Position numbers and translations under genes: made by a program | Source: JAKVCB01 sp965243695 | Lineage (GTDB): Bacteria; Planctomycetota; Planctomycetia; Pirellulales; Lacipirellulaceae | NCBI GenBank assembly: GCA_965243695.1 | Contig: CBDEWC010000003.1 | Span: 45,121-109,120, forward strand | Direction of reading: 5' to 3' | DNA: 64,000 bases | Notes under the pieces: model-generated | The model's input: the letters and a program-made list of their open reading frames with translations, nothing else | Database searches by the model: none | What the model was told of the DNA's origin: nothing | Shown: positions 44,685-53,411 of the stretch, piece by piece | Layout: each line of letters starts with the position of its first letter | Numbering within the stretch: position 1 is the first letter of the stretch

Positions 44685-44896
44685 GCAGGTTGGGGCGAGT
44701 GAGCTATCGAGTTTGAGTCTGTCAGGCGGGGCAAGGCGCTTTTCTATCAAATACTATGAGAGTTTCGTTGCTGGTTAACGTGAGATTGCGGGGTCCTGCG
44801 TGGCCACCCTCCCTGGGTTGAAGTACATAACTTGCCGCAGGTTGCGATTTCTGGGTCGATCGCTCGCGGCGAGTGCTTCGCGATGAAACTCTACGT

Positions 44897-44936
44897 CTGA
44901 GTGCCGGGGTGGCGTTATGCCACCCCGGTTGCTCAG
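44897..44936. terminator. Large hairpin between convergent genes
   Basis: CCGGGGTGGC (44904-44913), loop GTTAT, GCCACCCCGG (44919-44928): ten perfect pairs. Outer CTGAG and CTCAG arms extend it. No T-run, but the strong G/C stem between the Mur-like gene and the convergent oxidoreductase makes a bidirectional terminator likely. Confidence 0.7.
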
Positions 44937-44957
44937 CGGATGCCATTTCTGGTTTCA

Positions 44958-46076
44958 CTAGGGTAGTGTCTGGTCGGTAGCTTCCTTCAAGCTCTTAATG
45001 CTGCCAGGTATGACTGGCTTTCCCGTTTCGGCACTTGCCACAGCTGCAAAGCATAAGGCAAGGCTTTTCAGGTTGTTTCTCGCCGAATGGGTGGGTGGTT
45101 GGCCTGTCTCAATTGCGCAGAGGAGTTCTCCCATGGTGCCGTGAAAGCCGTCGGGAAACCAGGTGCCGGTCAGCACCGGTTGGGAAACCCCTTCCTCGGT
45201 GGTCATGACCAGTTCCTGGCTCCGGAGGTCTCGGCCCTGGCAGCGAATGGTGCCCTGTTGGCCTGCTACAAAGGTAGTCTCCCAGGGGCCGGTCGAGGTG
45301 TTGCCGTCAAAAACAAGCGAGGCCTGGCCGCCTTCGTACTCCACGGTGGCCTGGGCCAGCAAGGGAGGGCTGATGGTTTGATTTCGGCTGCGAGTCAGCG
45401 AAGCGTAGACTCGCAGTGGCTCTCGGTCTCCCATGAGGCAGCACAAAATATCGAACCAATGGATGGCGAAGTCGTAGAGGATCAGGTGGTGCATCTTCTC
45501 GAATTCAGTCCCGCTAAGGCAGTCGTGATTCCAGTGCACTTCACAGTGAATCGCCGACAATTCGCCTAAAAGTCCTGTTTTGACCGCTTCGTGAAGATAG
45601 CTCCAGTGGGGGGCCCACCGTCCATTTTGGTTCACCGCTAGAAAACGTCCCGCTTCCTCTGCCAGGCTAGCTAGTCGCTCACCTTCAGTGAGGTCTTCCA
45701 CAAAGGGTTTTTGGCTCAAGACGTGTTTTCCCGAGGTAAGGGCGGCTTCAACCAGTGGCGGGCGGGTTGCCGTGTGGGTGGCAATGTCGACAACCGAGAT
45801 ATCGCCTTGCGACAGCAACTCGGTAAAATCCAGGACTTCTGCGGTGGGGAAAAATTCGTTGCGCCGTTGTTCGGCCTTGGAGCGATCGATGTCACAAAGA
45901 GCGGCCACGTGGTATCCGGCTGCCTGGTAGGCCTTTAGGTGCCACTGGGTGATGTTTCCGCACCCGATCAGGCCGATTTGTGGGCATTTTCCCGTTGGGT
46001 TTTTTGGCTGATAAGCCAGTCGAGGGGCGGCAACAACCATCGGATCACTACCAGGGGTCTGTTTTTCTGCAGTCAT
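44958..46076 (-). CDS. Gfo/Idh/MocA-family oxidoreductase
   Basis: 372 residues. IGLIGCGNITQWHLKAYQ is the Rossmann NAD(P) site, AALCDIDRSKAEQRR the second strand, SQGDISVVDIATHTATRPPLV and KHVLSQKPFVEDL follow; the usual EKP is QKP here. The C-domain contains FAIHWFDILCCLMG, where HxxD is expected for substrate binding. These enzymes oxidise or reduce sugars and related compounds; the substrate is not predictable. Planctomycetes carry many copies. ATG start at 46076. It converges with the Mur-like gene. Confidence 0.92.
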   Translation of the reverse strand: MTAEKQTPGSDPMVVAAPRLAYQPKNPTGKCPQIGLIGCGNITQWHLKAYQAAGYHVAALCDIDRSKAEQRRNEFFPTAEVLDFTELLSQGDISVVDIATHTATRPPLVEAALTSGKHVLSQKPFVEDLTEGERLASLAEEAGRFLAVNQNGRWAPHWSYLHEAVKTGLLGELSAIHCEVHWNHDCLSGTEFEKMHHLILYDFAIHWFDILCCLMGDREPLRVYASLTRSRNQTISPPLLAQATVEYEGGQASLVFDGNTSTGPWETTFVAGQQGTIRCQGRDLRSQELVMTTEEGVSQPVLTGTWFPDGFHGTMGELLCAIETGQPPTHSARNNLKSLALCFAAVASAETGKPVIPGSIKSLKEATDQTLP

Positions 46077-46209
46077 CGTTTTCAGGAGAGAACCAGCGGT
46101 TGCAAATCTCGCAACGACCGATATACATGGAGGTTGGTGAAGTTTTGTCCAAGCAGGTTTGCGATCGGATCGGGAACCCGTGCTTTAGAGCCTTGATGGC
46201 AAGACCCCC

Positions 46210-46281
46210 TGAACTTAGGCAAGCGAAAGCTTGAACTTAGCCAGGCGGAAGCTACGGCAGGCGGAAGCTACGGTAAGCGGA
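46210..46281. repeat. Degenerate tandem repeats (22 and 16 bp)
   Basis: Two 22-bp units starting TGAACTTAG (46210 and 46232) end in AAGCT-type sequence, then units of ACGGCAGGCGGAAGCT and ACGGTAAGCGGA follow. They lie between the oxidoreductase start and the response regulator. Imperfect copies suggest an old, decaying minisatellite. Confidence 0.7.
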
Positions 46282-46338
46282 GATTCGACGAAACCACGCA
46301 TCGCACGGAAAGTGCACAATTCAGCAAAGCCTAACAAA

Positions 46339-46382
46339 AACTATGGCAAAAGATAGCAGTAACTATGGCAAAAGATAGCAGC
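46339..46382. repeat. 22-bp tandem duplication of a start region
   Basis: AACTATGGCAAAAGATAGCAGT is followed by the same sequence with a final C. Each copy has an ATG. The first, at 46343, opens an 11-codon frame ending in TAG at 46376-46378; the second, at 46365, is the response-regulator start. So a short upstream frame overlaps the true start in another frame. Confidence 0.92.
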
Positions 46383-46748
46383 AAAAAAGAGAAACGCATT
46401 CTTCTGGTCGACGACGATGCAGAAATCATCGAGTCTCTCCGCCTGGCACTGGAGGCCAATGGTTACGAGATTCTCGTTGCCCGTGATGGTAATCAGGGAT
46501 TGGCACTTGTTGAGCGCGAAGATCCAGACCTGGTAGTGCTCGACATGATGATGCCGAAGCGGAGTGGATTTCTGGTCCTTGAGCGACTCAAGCGAAAACG
46601 AGATGGTCAACAGCGGATTATTATGATCACTGCCAACGAAGGCAGTCGGCACAAGGCGTATGCCGAAATGCTGGGAGTTGACGATTACCTCCGCAAGCCG
46701 TTCCCGATGGATCGACTGATTGCCAGTGTGAACCGACTGATTGGGTGA
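46365..46748 (+). CDS. Stand-alone response-regulator receiver
   Basis: 127 residues, one receiver domain and nothing else. ILLVDDDAEI provides the acidic pair, VVLDMMMPKRSGF the phosphorylated Asp near 57, IIMITANEG the Thr position and YLRKPFPMDRL the Lys. A CheY-like or adaptor role is implied; no kinase gene is adjacent. ATG at 46365 is the second copy of a duplicated start region. Codons at the start (MAKDSSKKEK) are Lys-rich. Confidence 0.92.
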   Translation: MAKDSSKKEKRILLVDDDAEIIESLRLALEANGYEILVARDGNQGLALVEREDPDLVVLDMMMPKRSGFLVLERLKRKRDGQQRIIMITANEGSRHKAYAEMLGVDDYLRKPFPMDRLIASVNRLIG

Positions 46749-46896
46749 GCCAATGGCGTGGTTTCCCGAGGGTTGCGCGATCGGGGAAGTCCGATCTTGC
46801 GCCAGTTCTGCTGCAGCCGAAAGCGGGTCAAGGAGTTGCTTTTTGGGACCGGCCGCGCCGACCCTAAAGTAGCGTCGAGCCGAACGCAAACGCCAG

Positions 46897-47640
46897 TCAG
46901 CGAAGTGAAATCGTGCGAGCGAGTGGTTCAAGCACCGCTTCGGCGACGTAGTTTTCGACCAGGTCGCAGGCAAGGTCTGAGAGTTCGTCGACTGCGGCGA
47001 CATAGGTCGTATTGGCGTCAAGGCTCCCGTATTTTCGTGCGGTGACATAAACGCTTAGTTGCTCTTCTTGGTACTCGCCGGTGCGAATCTGGTAGGCGTT
47101 GGTGCGAGTTTCTAAACCAACCCGGCATTGCAGGCGGCAGTCATCATCTAGTGACAGTGTTAACGTCGGCTCATTGTTAATAAAGGTGGTGCCAGGCATG
47201 TACGATAACTTTTCCAGTGCCGGACAAACCCCCAACGCTTCGGCGATTAGCTGGTTCTGATTCCCGCGATAGGTAAAATCGAATCCAATGAGCAAGTCCA
47301 ACGCTTCACAGTCGAGCGGACTCAGCGACAGAATGTAGGGCGCTAAATCCAATGCGTGACGATGCTGCAGCAGGGCGTCCTTGATCTTGGGTGGATTGAC
47401 GTAGCCTGAACAAACTCGTCGCGGTTCGACTGAACACCAGCGGTAGGCTCCGCCATCCTTGTCTTCTTCCAGCACAAAATCGCCCTTGTCACGCCCGTAG
47501 AAATTTTTCATCTCGGGGTATTTTTTCTGCATCTGTTCAGCGTAGTGCAGAATGGTTTCCCGACTGCCTCCTAAGTCCATCTCCGTGCTGAGGTTCATAT
47601 TGACGTAGAAGTCATCGGCCAAGGAGCTGTAGTTTTCCAT
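46897..47640 (-). CDS. Conserved-looking protein of unknown function
   Basis: 247 residues, soluble, no signal peptide. It starts MENYSSLADDFYVNMNLSTE, then has ETILHYAEQMQKKYPEMKNFY, a WCSVEPRRVCSGYVNPP segment with two Cys, and a DFTYRGNQNQLIAEAL stretch. The middle contains TLTLSLDDDCRLQCRVGLETR. No catalytic motif is evident to me. Similar proteins may occur in planctomycetes, but I cannot name a family. Good start ATG and even codon use make it a real gene. It converges with the response regulator and diverges from the MGMT gene. Confidence 0.7.
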   Translation of the reverse strand: MENYSSLADDFYVNMNLSTEMDLGGSRETILHYAEQMQKKYPEMKNFYGRDKGDFVLEEDKDGGAYRWCSVEPRRVCSGYVNPPKIKDALLQHRHALDLAPYILSLSPLDCEALDLLIGFDFTYRGNQNQLIAEALGVCPALEKLSYMPGTTFINNEPTLTLSLDDDCRLQCRVGLETRTNAYQIRTGEYQEEQLSVYVTARKYGSLDANTTYVAAVDELSDLACDLVENYVAEAVLEPLARTISLR

Positions 47641-47884
47641 CGTCGATCGATACCCTTCAAGTGGTGTACGTCATAGGGAGAAAAGGTCGGGTTGAGCGCT
47701 ATCTGCGATCCCGGGGGGCTCGCAATTCTCTGTCGAACGGTGCCCTGGGCAGATCCACCAAACAGGTGCTTGACCCATGGTGCTCGACGTTGCCCGCTGA
47801 CAGTATAAAATGCTGCTTTCTTGGTTGTCAAAGCAACCGTGGATAACAGTGGGCCCCCAGGTCAGGGTGTTGGGCAGGAAGGGC

Positions 47885-48532
47885 ATGATGTCAATCCAGG
47901 CGAAAATAAAACCAAAAAGGGCGGCAAACAGGGAGAACTTGGTGCAAGTACGCTGTTTTCAGACCAAATTCGGCTGGATTGCCGTCGCTGTGCGGCCATC
48001 GGCATTGTACGGGTTGGTATTCGGTTACAAAAGCAGGGCACCCGCTGAAATGGCCCTGCGACGACTTTTACCCGATATCCGCCTGGAAAATGGATGCGGT
48101 TGCGTCACCATGGCGAACAATCAGGTTGAGAACTACGAATCCACCTTGCCTTCGAGGCTAATACGTTTTGCCGAGGGGGCTGACGTGGACTTTTGCGACA
48201 TACCGATTGTCACAGACCATTTGACCCCGTTTGGACGCCGTGTCGTGCTGGCTTGCCGTCGAGTTCCGTGGGGCCAGACCTGCACTTACGGGGCTTTGGC
48301 GACCCAGTGTGGTTCGCCGAAGGCGGCCAGGGCCGTAGGTCAAGTGATGGCCTCCAATCGGTTTCCACTCGTGGTGCCGTGCCATCGCATTTTAGCGGCT
48401 GGGGGTGGCCTTGGCGGGTTTTCGGCCCCAGGCGGAGTGCGGCTGAAGCGTCGACTGCTCGAAATGGAGCGGGTGGCAGGAAAACCTGGCGGAGGGGCCT
48501 TTGGGCCCTTGGAAGAGGACGTTCTGCGCTAG
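47885..48532 (+). CDS. Methylated-DNA-protein cysteine methyltransferase
   Basis: Repairs O6-alkylguanine by transfer to its own Cys. The active motif VVPCHRILAAGG is near the C-terminus, preceded by VPWGQTCTYGALA and ARAVGQVMASNRFPL, the DNA-binding helix with the arginine finger. The N-terminal 90 residues are the Ogt-type domain (FGWIAVAVRPSALYGLVFG). The ATG at 47885 is chosen because GGAAGG lies just upstream (gggcaggaagggc); the frame is open to 47810. A 215-residue protein with a 20-residue Gly-rich tail. Divergent from the unknown gene at 46897. Confidence 0.9.
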   Translation: MMSIQAKIKPKRAANRENLVQVRCFQTKFGWIAVAVRPSALYGLVFGYKSRAPAEMALRRLLPDIRLENGCGCVTMANNQVENYESTLPSRLIRFAEGADVDFCDIPIVTDHLTPFGRRVVLACRRVPWGQTCTYGALATQCGSPKAARAVGQVMASNRFPLVVPCHRILAAGGGLGGFSAPGGVRLKRRLLEMERVAGKPGGGAFGPLEEDVLR

Positions 48533-48740
48533 CGGTTGGGCCGCTCGCACCCCGATGCCGAATATGCCAAAATGAAGGTTCCAGGCATGTTTTTCTCATT
48601 GCGCGGACTTTAACGGGTCGATGGTTTAGAACGGTGCTACCGTTTACGGACGCGGTACGCCGTTATCGGGCTACCGGTCGCGAATTGTGCTGTAGCTGCG
48701 TCGCTGGACTTTTCGTTAAACCCACGGATACCTATCCGTC

Positions 48741-51700
48741 ATGACCCAGACGGTTCTCCGAAACCCCTATCTTGTGATTGTGGCCGCCTTGGCAATTGCC
48801 GTGTTGGGAGTCTACACCTACCCCAAAATTCCGGCGGACCTGCTTCCAATCTTTGAGACACCAGCGGTCCAAATCGTGACCTTTTATCCCGGAATGCCTC
48901 CGGAGGTCATGGAAAAGGACATCATGAGCCGCATGCAGCGGTGGACTGGCCAGAGTGTGGGGATTGAGCACCAGGAGGCGAAGGCTATGACTGGTGTTTG
49001 TATCGTGAAGGACTTTTTTCAAGAAGGAATCTCGCTCGACACGGCCATGGCTCAGACAACGAGCTATGCGATGAGCGACATGTTCTATTTGCCACCCGGA
49101 ACCATTCCACCGATGCTGATGCCGGTCGATCCGACCGCTTCTTTGCCGTTGTGTTTGGTCGTGGTGTCGAGTCCCGGGATGGATGAACAGCAGCTTTACG
49201 ACATAGCTTACTATGAGTTGCGAAACAAGCTGCAAGCGATTCAGGGTGTCATTGCGCCGGCCGTTTTTGGAGGCAAGCTTCGCCGCATTTATGCCTACAT
49301 GGATCCGCGCAAGCTCGAAGCGTACGGACTGACGTTGATGGATGTGCAGCGGGCACTGGCAAAGTACAACGTGCTCATCCCCGCTGGGAATATGAAGGTG
49401 GGCAAGGAAGATTTTCAACTCTTTACCAATGCGATTCCCGAAACGATCAGCGAGTTAAATGAAACGGTCGTTAAAGTGGTCGATGGTATTCCTGTGAAGA
49501 TCAGCGATGTGGGCCGTGTCGAAAATGCCTCCCAGATTCAAACAAATATCGTTCGCATCAACGGAGCCAGGCAAGCCTATATTCCGATTTACCGGCAGCC
49601 TGGTGCCAACTCGATCAAGATCGTTGACACGATCAAAGACAAGCTTGGAAATATTCTGGAGCGTTTGAAAGCGGAGCGGGCCGGCGATGTAGGGATTGAC
49701 GAACTTGTCCTGAGTGTCGCGGTGGATCAGTCGGGACCAGTCCGCCAGAGCATTGCTGGATTGCAGTTTGCTGCCGGTTTAGGGGCACTGTTTGCGGGAC
49801 TTGTGGTGTTGCTGTTCGTGCGGAACCTGCGGTCAACCTTGATAGTAATGCTTGCCATTCCGTTGGCCATCCTCGCTGCGATTGTTGGGCTTTACTTCAC
49901 GGGAGACACGATCAATGCCATGACATTAGGTGGTTTGGCGTTGGCGATTGGTATCCTGGTGGATCAGTCGATTGTGGTTTTGGAGAATATCGTCCGGCAC
50001 GTGCGGATGGGAAAGCAGCCAGCCGTCGCTGCTCTCGATGGAACCCGGGAGGTTGCCATTCCGATTCTCATTTCGACGATCACGTTTATCGTGGTCTTCT
50101 TTCCAGTGGCATTTCTGAGTGGGCTGGCGTCGTACTTGTTCACGCCGCTGGCGGTGGCGGCGACCATTGCCATTGTGGCATCCTACATTCTCTCGGTGAC
50201 GCTGGTGCCGGCTTATTGTGCCAAGTTTCTTACCGCTGAGGTCGTTGCGCCCAAGTCTCGCGACGTCGAGGCGGCCGCAACCCGCGATGGCATCTATGGC
50301 CGAATTTTGGGCGTGTGTTTGCGTTTCCGCTATGTGGTTGTGATCGTTGCCATCGGGCTTTGTGGCTTGTCTATCTATGGGTTGATGCGGCTCGGGCGGG
50401 AGCTCATTCCATCGATCGATGCCGGTCAGTTCACGATTTATGTCCGCATGCCGTCCGGTACCAATATTGACGTTACGAACGAACGTATCGAGGAGATCGA
50501 GGCAGCGGTTACTGAAATCATTGGTCCCCCAGACCCGCAATACGCCTATGGAAATGAAAATCACCCTGACTCCGATATGCAGGTGCTGATTTCCAACATC
50601 GGAGTACTCAACGACTGGCCAGCGGCCTACACGCCCAATATTGGTCCCGGTGATGCATTTATGTTGGTTCAGCTAAAAGGGAAAAGTGGTCGGCCAGGTG
50701 CTTTCGAGTATGTTGAAAATCTCCGTGCTGCATTGCAAGGACAGTTTCCTGAAGTGGAGTTTGCTTACGACACAGGTGGGATGTTGACCTCGGCACTGAA
50801 TATGGGGGAACCATCTCCCATTCATTTTCAGGTGAACGGTTCCAAGTTGCCCGTTATGCACGAAATCGCCACGATTGTTAAAGAAGAAGCGGAGCAGGTG
50901 CCAGGGACTGTCGATGTGCGAATTGCCCAGCGACTCGATTATCCGACGATGACCATCAAAATGAATCGCGACAAGGCTGCCCGCATGGGAATTACTCCCG
51001 AAGACGTGATGCAAAACCTTGTGTCGGCGACCAATAGTTCAGTTGGTTTTGATCCCGCATTCTGGATCGATATCAGCAAAGGGAACCACTACTTCATCGG
51101 GGTTCAGTATCCAGAGACGATGCTCAACGACATTGCGACGATCAATAGCATTCCGATTGGTTATAACGAAGACGGGATTCCGATTCGGTTAGAGGCGATC
51201 GCTGATATTGAGATGGCCGAAGGCCCCGGTGTGATCAATCACCGCAATATCACCCGCGTGATGGATGTTTATGTAAATGTTGAACGAGGGTTTGATGTCG
51301 GGAGTGTGATGGCTGGGATTGAAAAACGCATTTTGGACAGTCAATCCTTGGGAGCCACACTCAGCCGGGATGAACGTGGCGAACTCTACCGTCTGGCGAA
51401 TTACAAGGGGCATGGACTCCGCTCCCAGGGTGAAGTCAAGGAAATGCGTGAGGCGTTTCGGCAGTTTGCCGCAGGCTTGGCGATCGCTGCAGTCTTGGTC
51501 TACCTTGTCATGGTTGCCGATTTCAAGAGTTTCGTGGATCCCTTTATCATCCTGCTCACGGTTCCGCTCGGCTTCATCGGAGTGGTGGCAATGCTCAAGC
51601 TTACGGGGTCCCACCTTTCGATTATGTCTTTCATGGGCATCATCATGATGGTTGGAATTGTGGTGGAGTATTCCATCGTGCTGATTTCCTTTGCAAACCA

Positions 51701-51980
51701 GCAATTAAGCCAGGGTGCCACTATTCTTGAGGCGATCACTGGCGCTGCGAAAGTTCGTGTCCGGCCCATCATGATGACTTCCCTGACGACGTGGCTGGCA
51801 CTTCTGCCAATGGCGATCGGTATTGGTGGAGGCGAGGCGAATGCACCCCTGGCCCGAGCGATTATCGGTGGTGTCCTTGCAGCGACCGTGTTAACCCTTT
51901 TCGTAGTCCCGTGCCTGTACACAATCTTGAAACGATCTGCTACCGATGCCTCGTTGGGAGCATCTGCCGCCACAGGCTAA
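48741..51980 (+). CDS. RND efflux permease of a complete operon
   Basis: 1079 residues. First helix LVIVAALAIAVLGVYTY, large periplasmic loop, helix bundle with GILVDQSIVVLEN near 403 (a single Asp in TM4), repeat half with VEYSIVLISFANQQ and PIMMTSLTTWLALLPMAIG. Starts directly with a TM helix (MTQTVLRNPYL), no leader. Adaptor and TolC genes follow 85 and 64 bases on, so all three parts of a tripartite pump are encoded. Substrate is unknown; the sequence differs clearly from the permease at 29861. ATG start. Confidence 0.94.
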   Translation: MTQTVLRNPYLVIVAALAIAVLGVYTYPKIPADLLPIFETPAVQIVTFYPGMPPEVMEKDIMSRMQRWTGQSVGIEHQEAKAMTGVCIVKDFFQEGISLDTAMAQTTSYAMSDMFYLPPGTIPPMLMPVDPTASLPLCLVVVSSPGMDEQQLYDIAYYELRNKLQAIQGVIAPAVFGGKLRRIYAYMDPRKLEAYGLTLMDVQRALAKYNVLIPAGNMKVGKEDFQLFTNAIPETISELNETVVKVVDGIPVKISDVGRVENASQIQTNIVRINGARQAYIPIYRQPGANSIKIVDTIKDKLGNILERLKAERAGDVGIDELVLSVAVDQSGPVRQSIAGLQFAAGLGALFAGLVVLLFVRNLRSTLIVMLAIPLAILAAIVGLYFTGDTINAMTLGGLALAIGILVDQSIVVLENIVRHVRMGKQPAVAALDGTREVAIPILISTITFIVVFFPVAFLSGLASYLFTPLAVAATIAIVASYILSVTLVPAYCAKFLTAEVVAPKSRDVEAAATRDGIYGRILGVCLRFRYVVVIVAIGLCGLSIYGLMRLGRELIPSIDAGQFTIYVRMPSGTNIDVTNERIEEIEAAVTEIIGPPDPQYAYGNENHPDSDMQVLISNIGVLNDWPAAYTPNIGPGDAFMLVQLKGKSGRPGAFEYVENLRAALQGQFPEVEFAYDTGGMLTSALNMGEPSPIHFQVNGSKLPVMHEIATIVKEEAEQVPGTVDVRIAQRLDYPTMTIKMNRDKAARMGITPEDVMQNLVSATNSSVGFDPAFWIDISKGNHYFIGVQYPETMLNDIATINSIPIGYNEDGIPIRLEAIADIEMAEGPGVINHRNITRVMDVYVNVERGFDVGSVMAGIEKRILDSQSLGATLSRDERGELYRLANYKGHGLRSQGEVKEMREAFRQFAAGLAIAAVLVYLVMVADFKSFVDPFIILLTVPLGFIGVVAMLKLTGSHLSIMSFMGIIMMVGIVVEYSIVLISFANQQLSQGATILEAITGAAKVRVRPIMMTSLTTWLALLPMAIGIGGGEANAPLARAIIGGVLAATVLTLFVVPCLYTILKRSATDASLGASAATG

Positions 51981-52064
51981 CTGGTTAACGAACACAACAA
52001 TCATGAATCGTACTATCCCATTCACAATTACCCATTTGCTGTCGGTTTACTGACAGCCAGCGTC

Positions 52065-53348
52065 ATGAAACTGCAATTCAATCATGTGACCGGCTTGTTG
52101 GTAATAGCCTTGGTGGTAGGTGTGGGCATTCTGATTGGATGTGAAAACCTGCCTCAACCGCGAGAGGTTTCTGCAACAAAGTCGCCGGCAATATCGCCGA
52201 AAAAAGTCCCTGTCATTGTTGTCCAGAGCGAACCGATCCAGCAAGTAGTCGCGATGCCAACTTCGCTCATCAGTTTTGAGACGGCCCCCCTGATGGCGAA
52301 AATTGATGCATACGTTGGCAAGGTCTATGTCGACATTGGAGATGAGGTGAAGGAAGACGACTTGCTCATCCAACTCGAAGCTCCGGAACTTACGTATGAA
52401 GTGGAACGCCATGAAAAACTAGTGATCCAGGGAGAATCCGCAATTGCCTTGGCCCGGGCAGAACTCGAAGCAGCAAGAGCCAGGCTGGATGAACAGCAGG
52501 CACTCCTGGAGTTGCGAATGTCGGAGCAGCAGCGGATTGCACAAATTATTCGGTCTGGAGCACTTTCGGAACAAAAAGGGTATGAGGCAGATTTCGCCTT
52601 GAAGTCTGCAAAAGCTGCCAAGGTTCGCTATCAAAATACCGTCAGTGTGGCCAAAGCCGAGATCGATATGGCCACGGCTCGTGCCGGTGTGGCAAAGGCA
52701 GATTATGAAAAGGCCAAAGTCCTGGCCCAGTATCAGCAAATCCATGCTCCTTTTGATGGAGTGATTACCAAACGAAAAGTGGATCCGGGAGCCTTTGTCG
52801 GGCCTGATTCCGACACGAACGGGGTTCCTCTTGTGACCGTTGATCAAATCAACAAATTGAGGGCGGTGCTCCATGTGACCATGGATAAATCAGTTCACCT
52901 TAATGTCGGTGATCGCGTCGAACTGGTGGTCGATGATATGCCGGGCAAAAAGTTTTCTGGTGCGATTGCCCGCACCGCGGGGGTCTTCGATGAGCGAACC
53001 AGAATGATGAGAGTCGAAGTCGATCTCGACAATGGTATCTCTGACGTCACCGGGCACCGTCCTTTGCGGGCTGGAACTTACGGTGAAGTCACAATCATCG
53101 CTGCCGAAGAAACCTTGGCGGTGGTTCCCAAGACGGCCATCGGTCAGGGCGTGGCTGGGCCCTATGTTGTCGTGGTGGGAAAAGATGGAGAGTGCCAACA
53201 GACAGCGATTGAAGTTAGTATTGATGCTGGCGACCTGGTGGGGATTTTGTCCGGAGTCAAACCGGGTGATCGCGTCGTCGCCAGTCAGCCAGACCAGGTC
53301 AAAGATCAGCAAAGACTCGCGGAGAATTCAATCCAGGAATTGAAATAA
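52065..53348 (+). CDS. RND periplasmic adaptor, lipoprotein
   Basis: 427 residues. VIALVVGVGILIGC is a lipobox with Cys lipidation, so it is anchored by lipid rather than by a helix. A biotinyl-lipoyl-like half-domain (YVGKVYVDIGDEVKEDDLLIQLEAPEL) is followed by a long helical hairpin rich in Ala and Glu, then QIHAPFDGVITKRKVDPGAFVG and a beta-barrel. Second gene of the pump operon; ATG start at 52065. Confidence 0.93.
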   Translation: MKLQFNHVTGLLVIALVVGVGILIGCENLPQPREVSATKSPAISPKKVPVIVVQSEPIQQVVAMPTSLISFETAPLMAKIDAYVGKVYVDIGDEVKEDDLLIQLEAPELTYEVERHEKLVIQGESAIALARAELEAARARLDEQQALLELRMSEQQRIAQIIRSGALSEQKGYEADFALKSAKAAKVRYQNTVSVAKAEIDMATARAGVAKADYEKAKVLAQYQQIHAPFDGVITKRKVDPGAFVGPDSDTNGVPLVTVDQINKLRAVLHVTMDKSVHLNVGDRVELVVDDMPGKKFSGAIARTAGVFDERTRMMRVEVDLDNGISDVTGHRPLRAGTYGEVTIIAAEETLAVVPKTAIGQGVAGPYVVVVGKDGECQQTAIEVSIDAGDLVGILSGVKPGDRVVASQPDQVKDQQRLAENSIQELK

Positions 53349-53411
53349 TGAAGGTATGGAACCAGCCATGCCATCCATTTGTTGCCGGCCAGGAAGGTCG
53401 GGAGGTGATTC

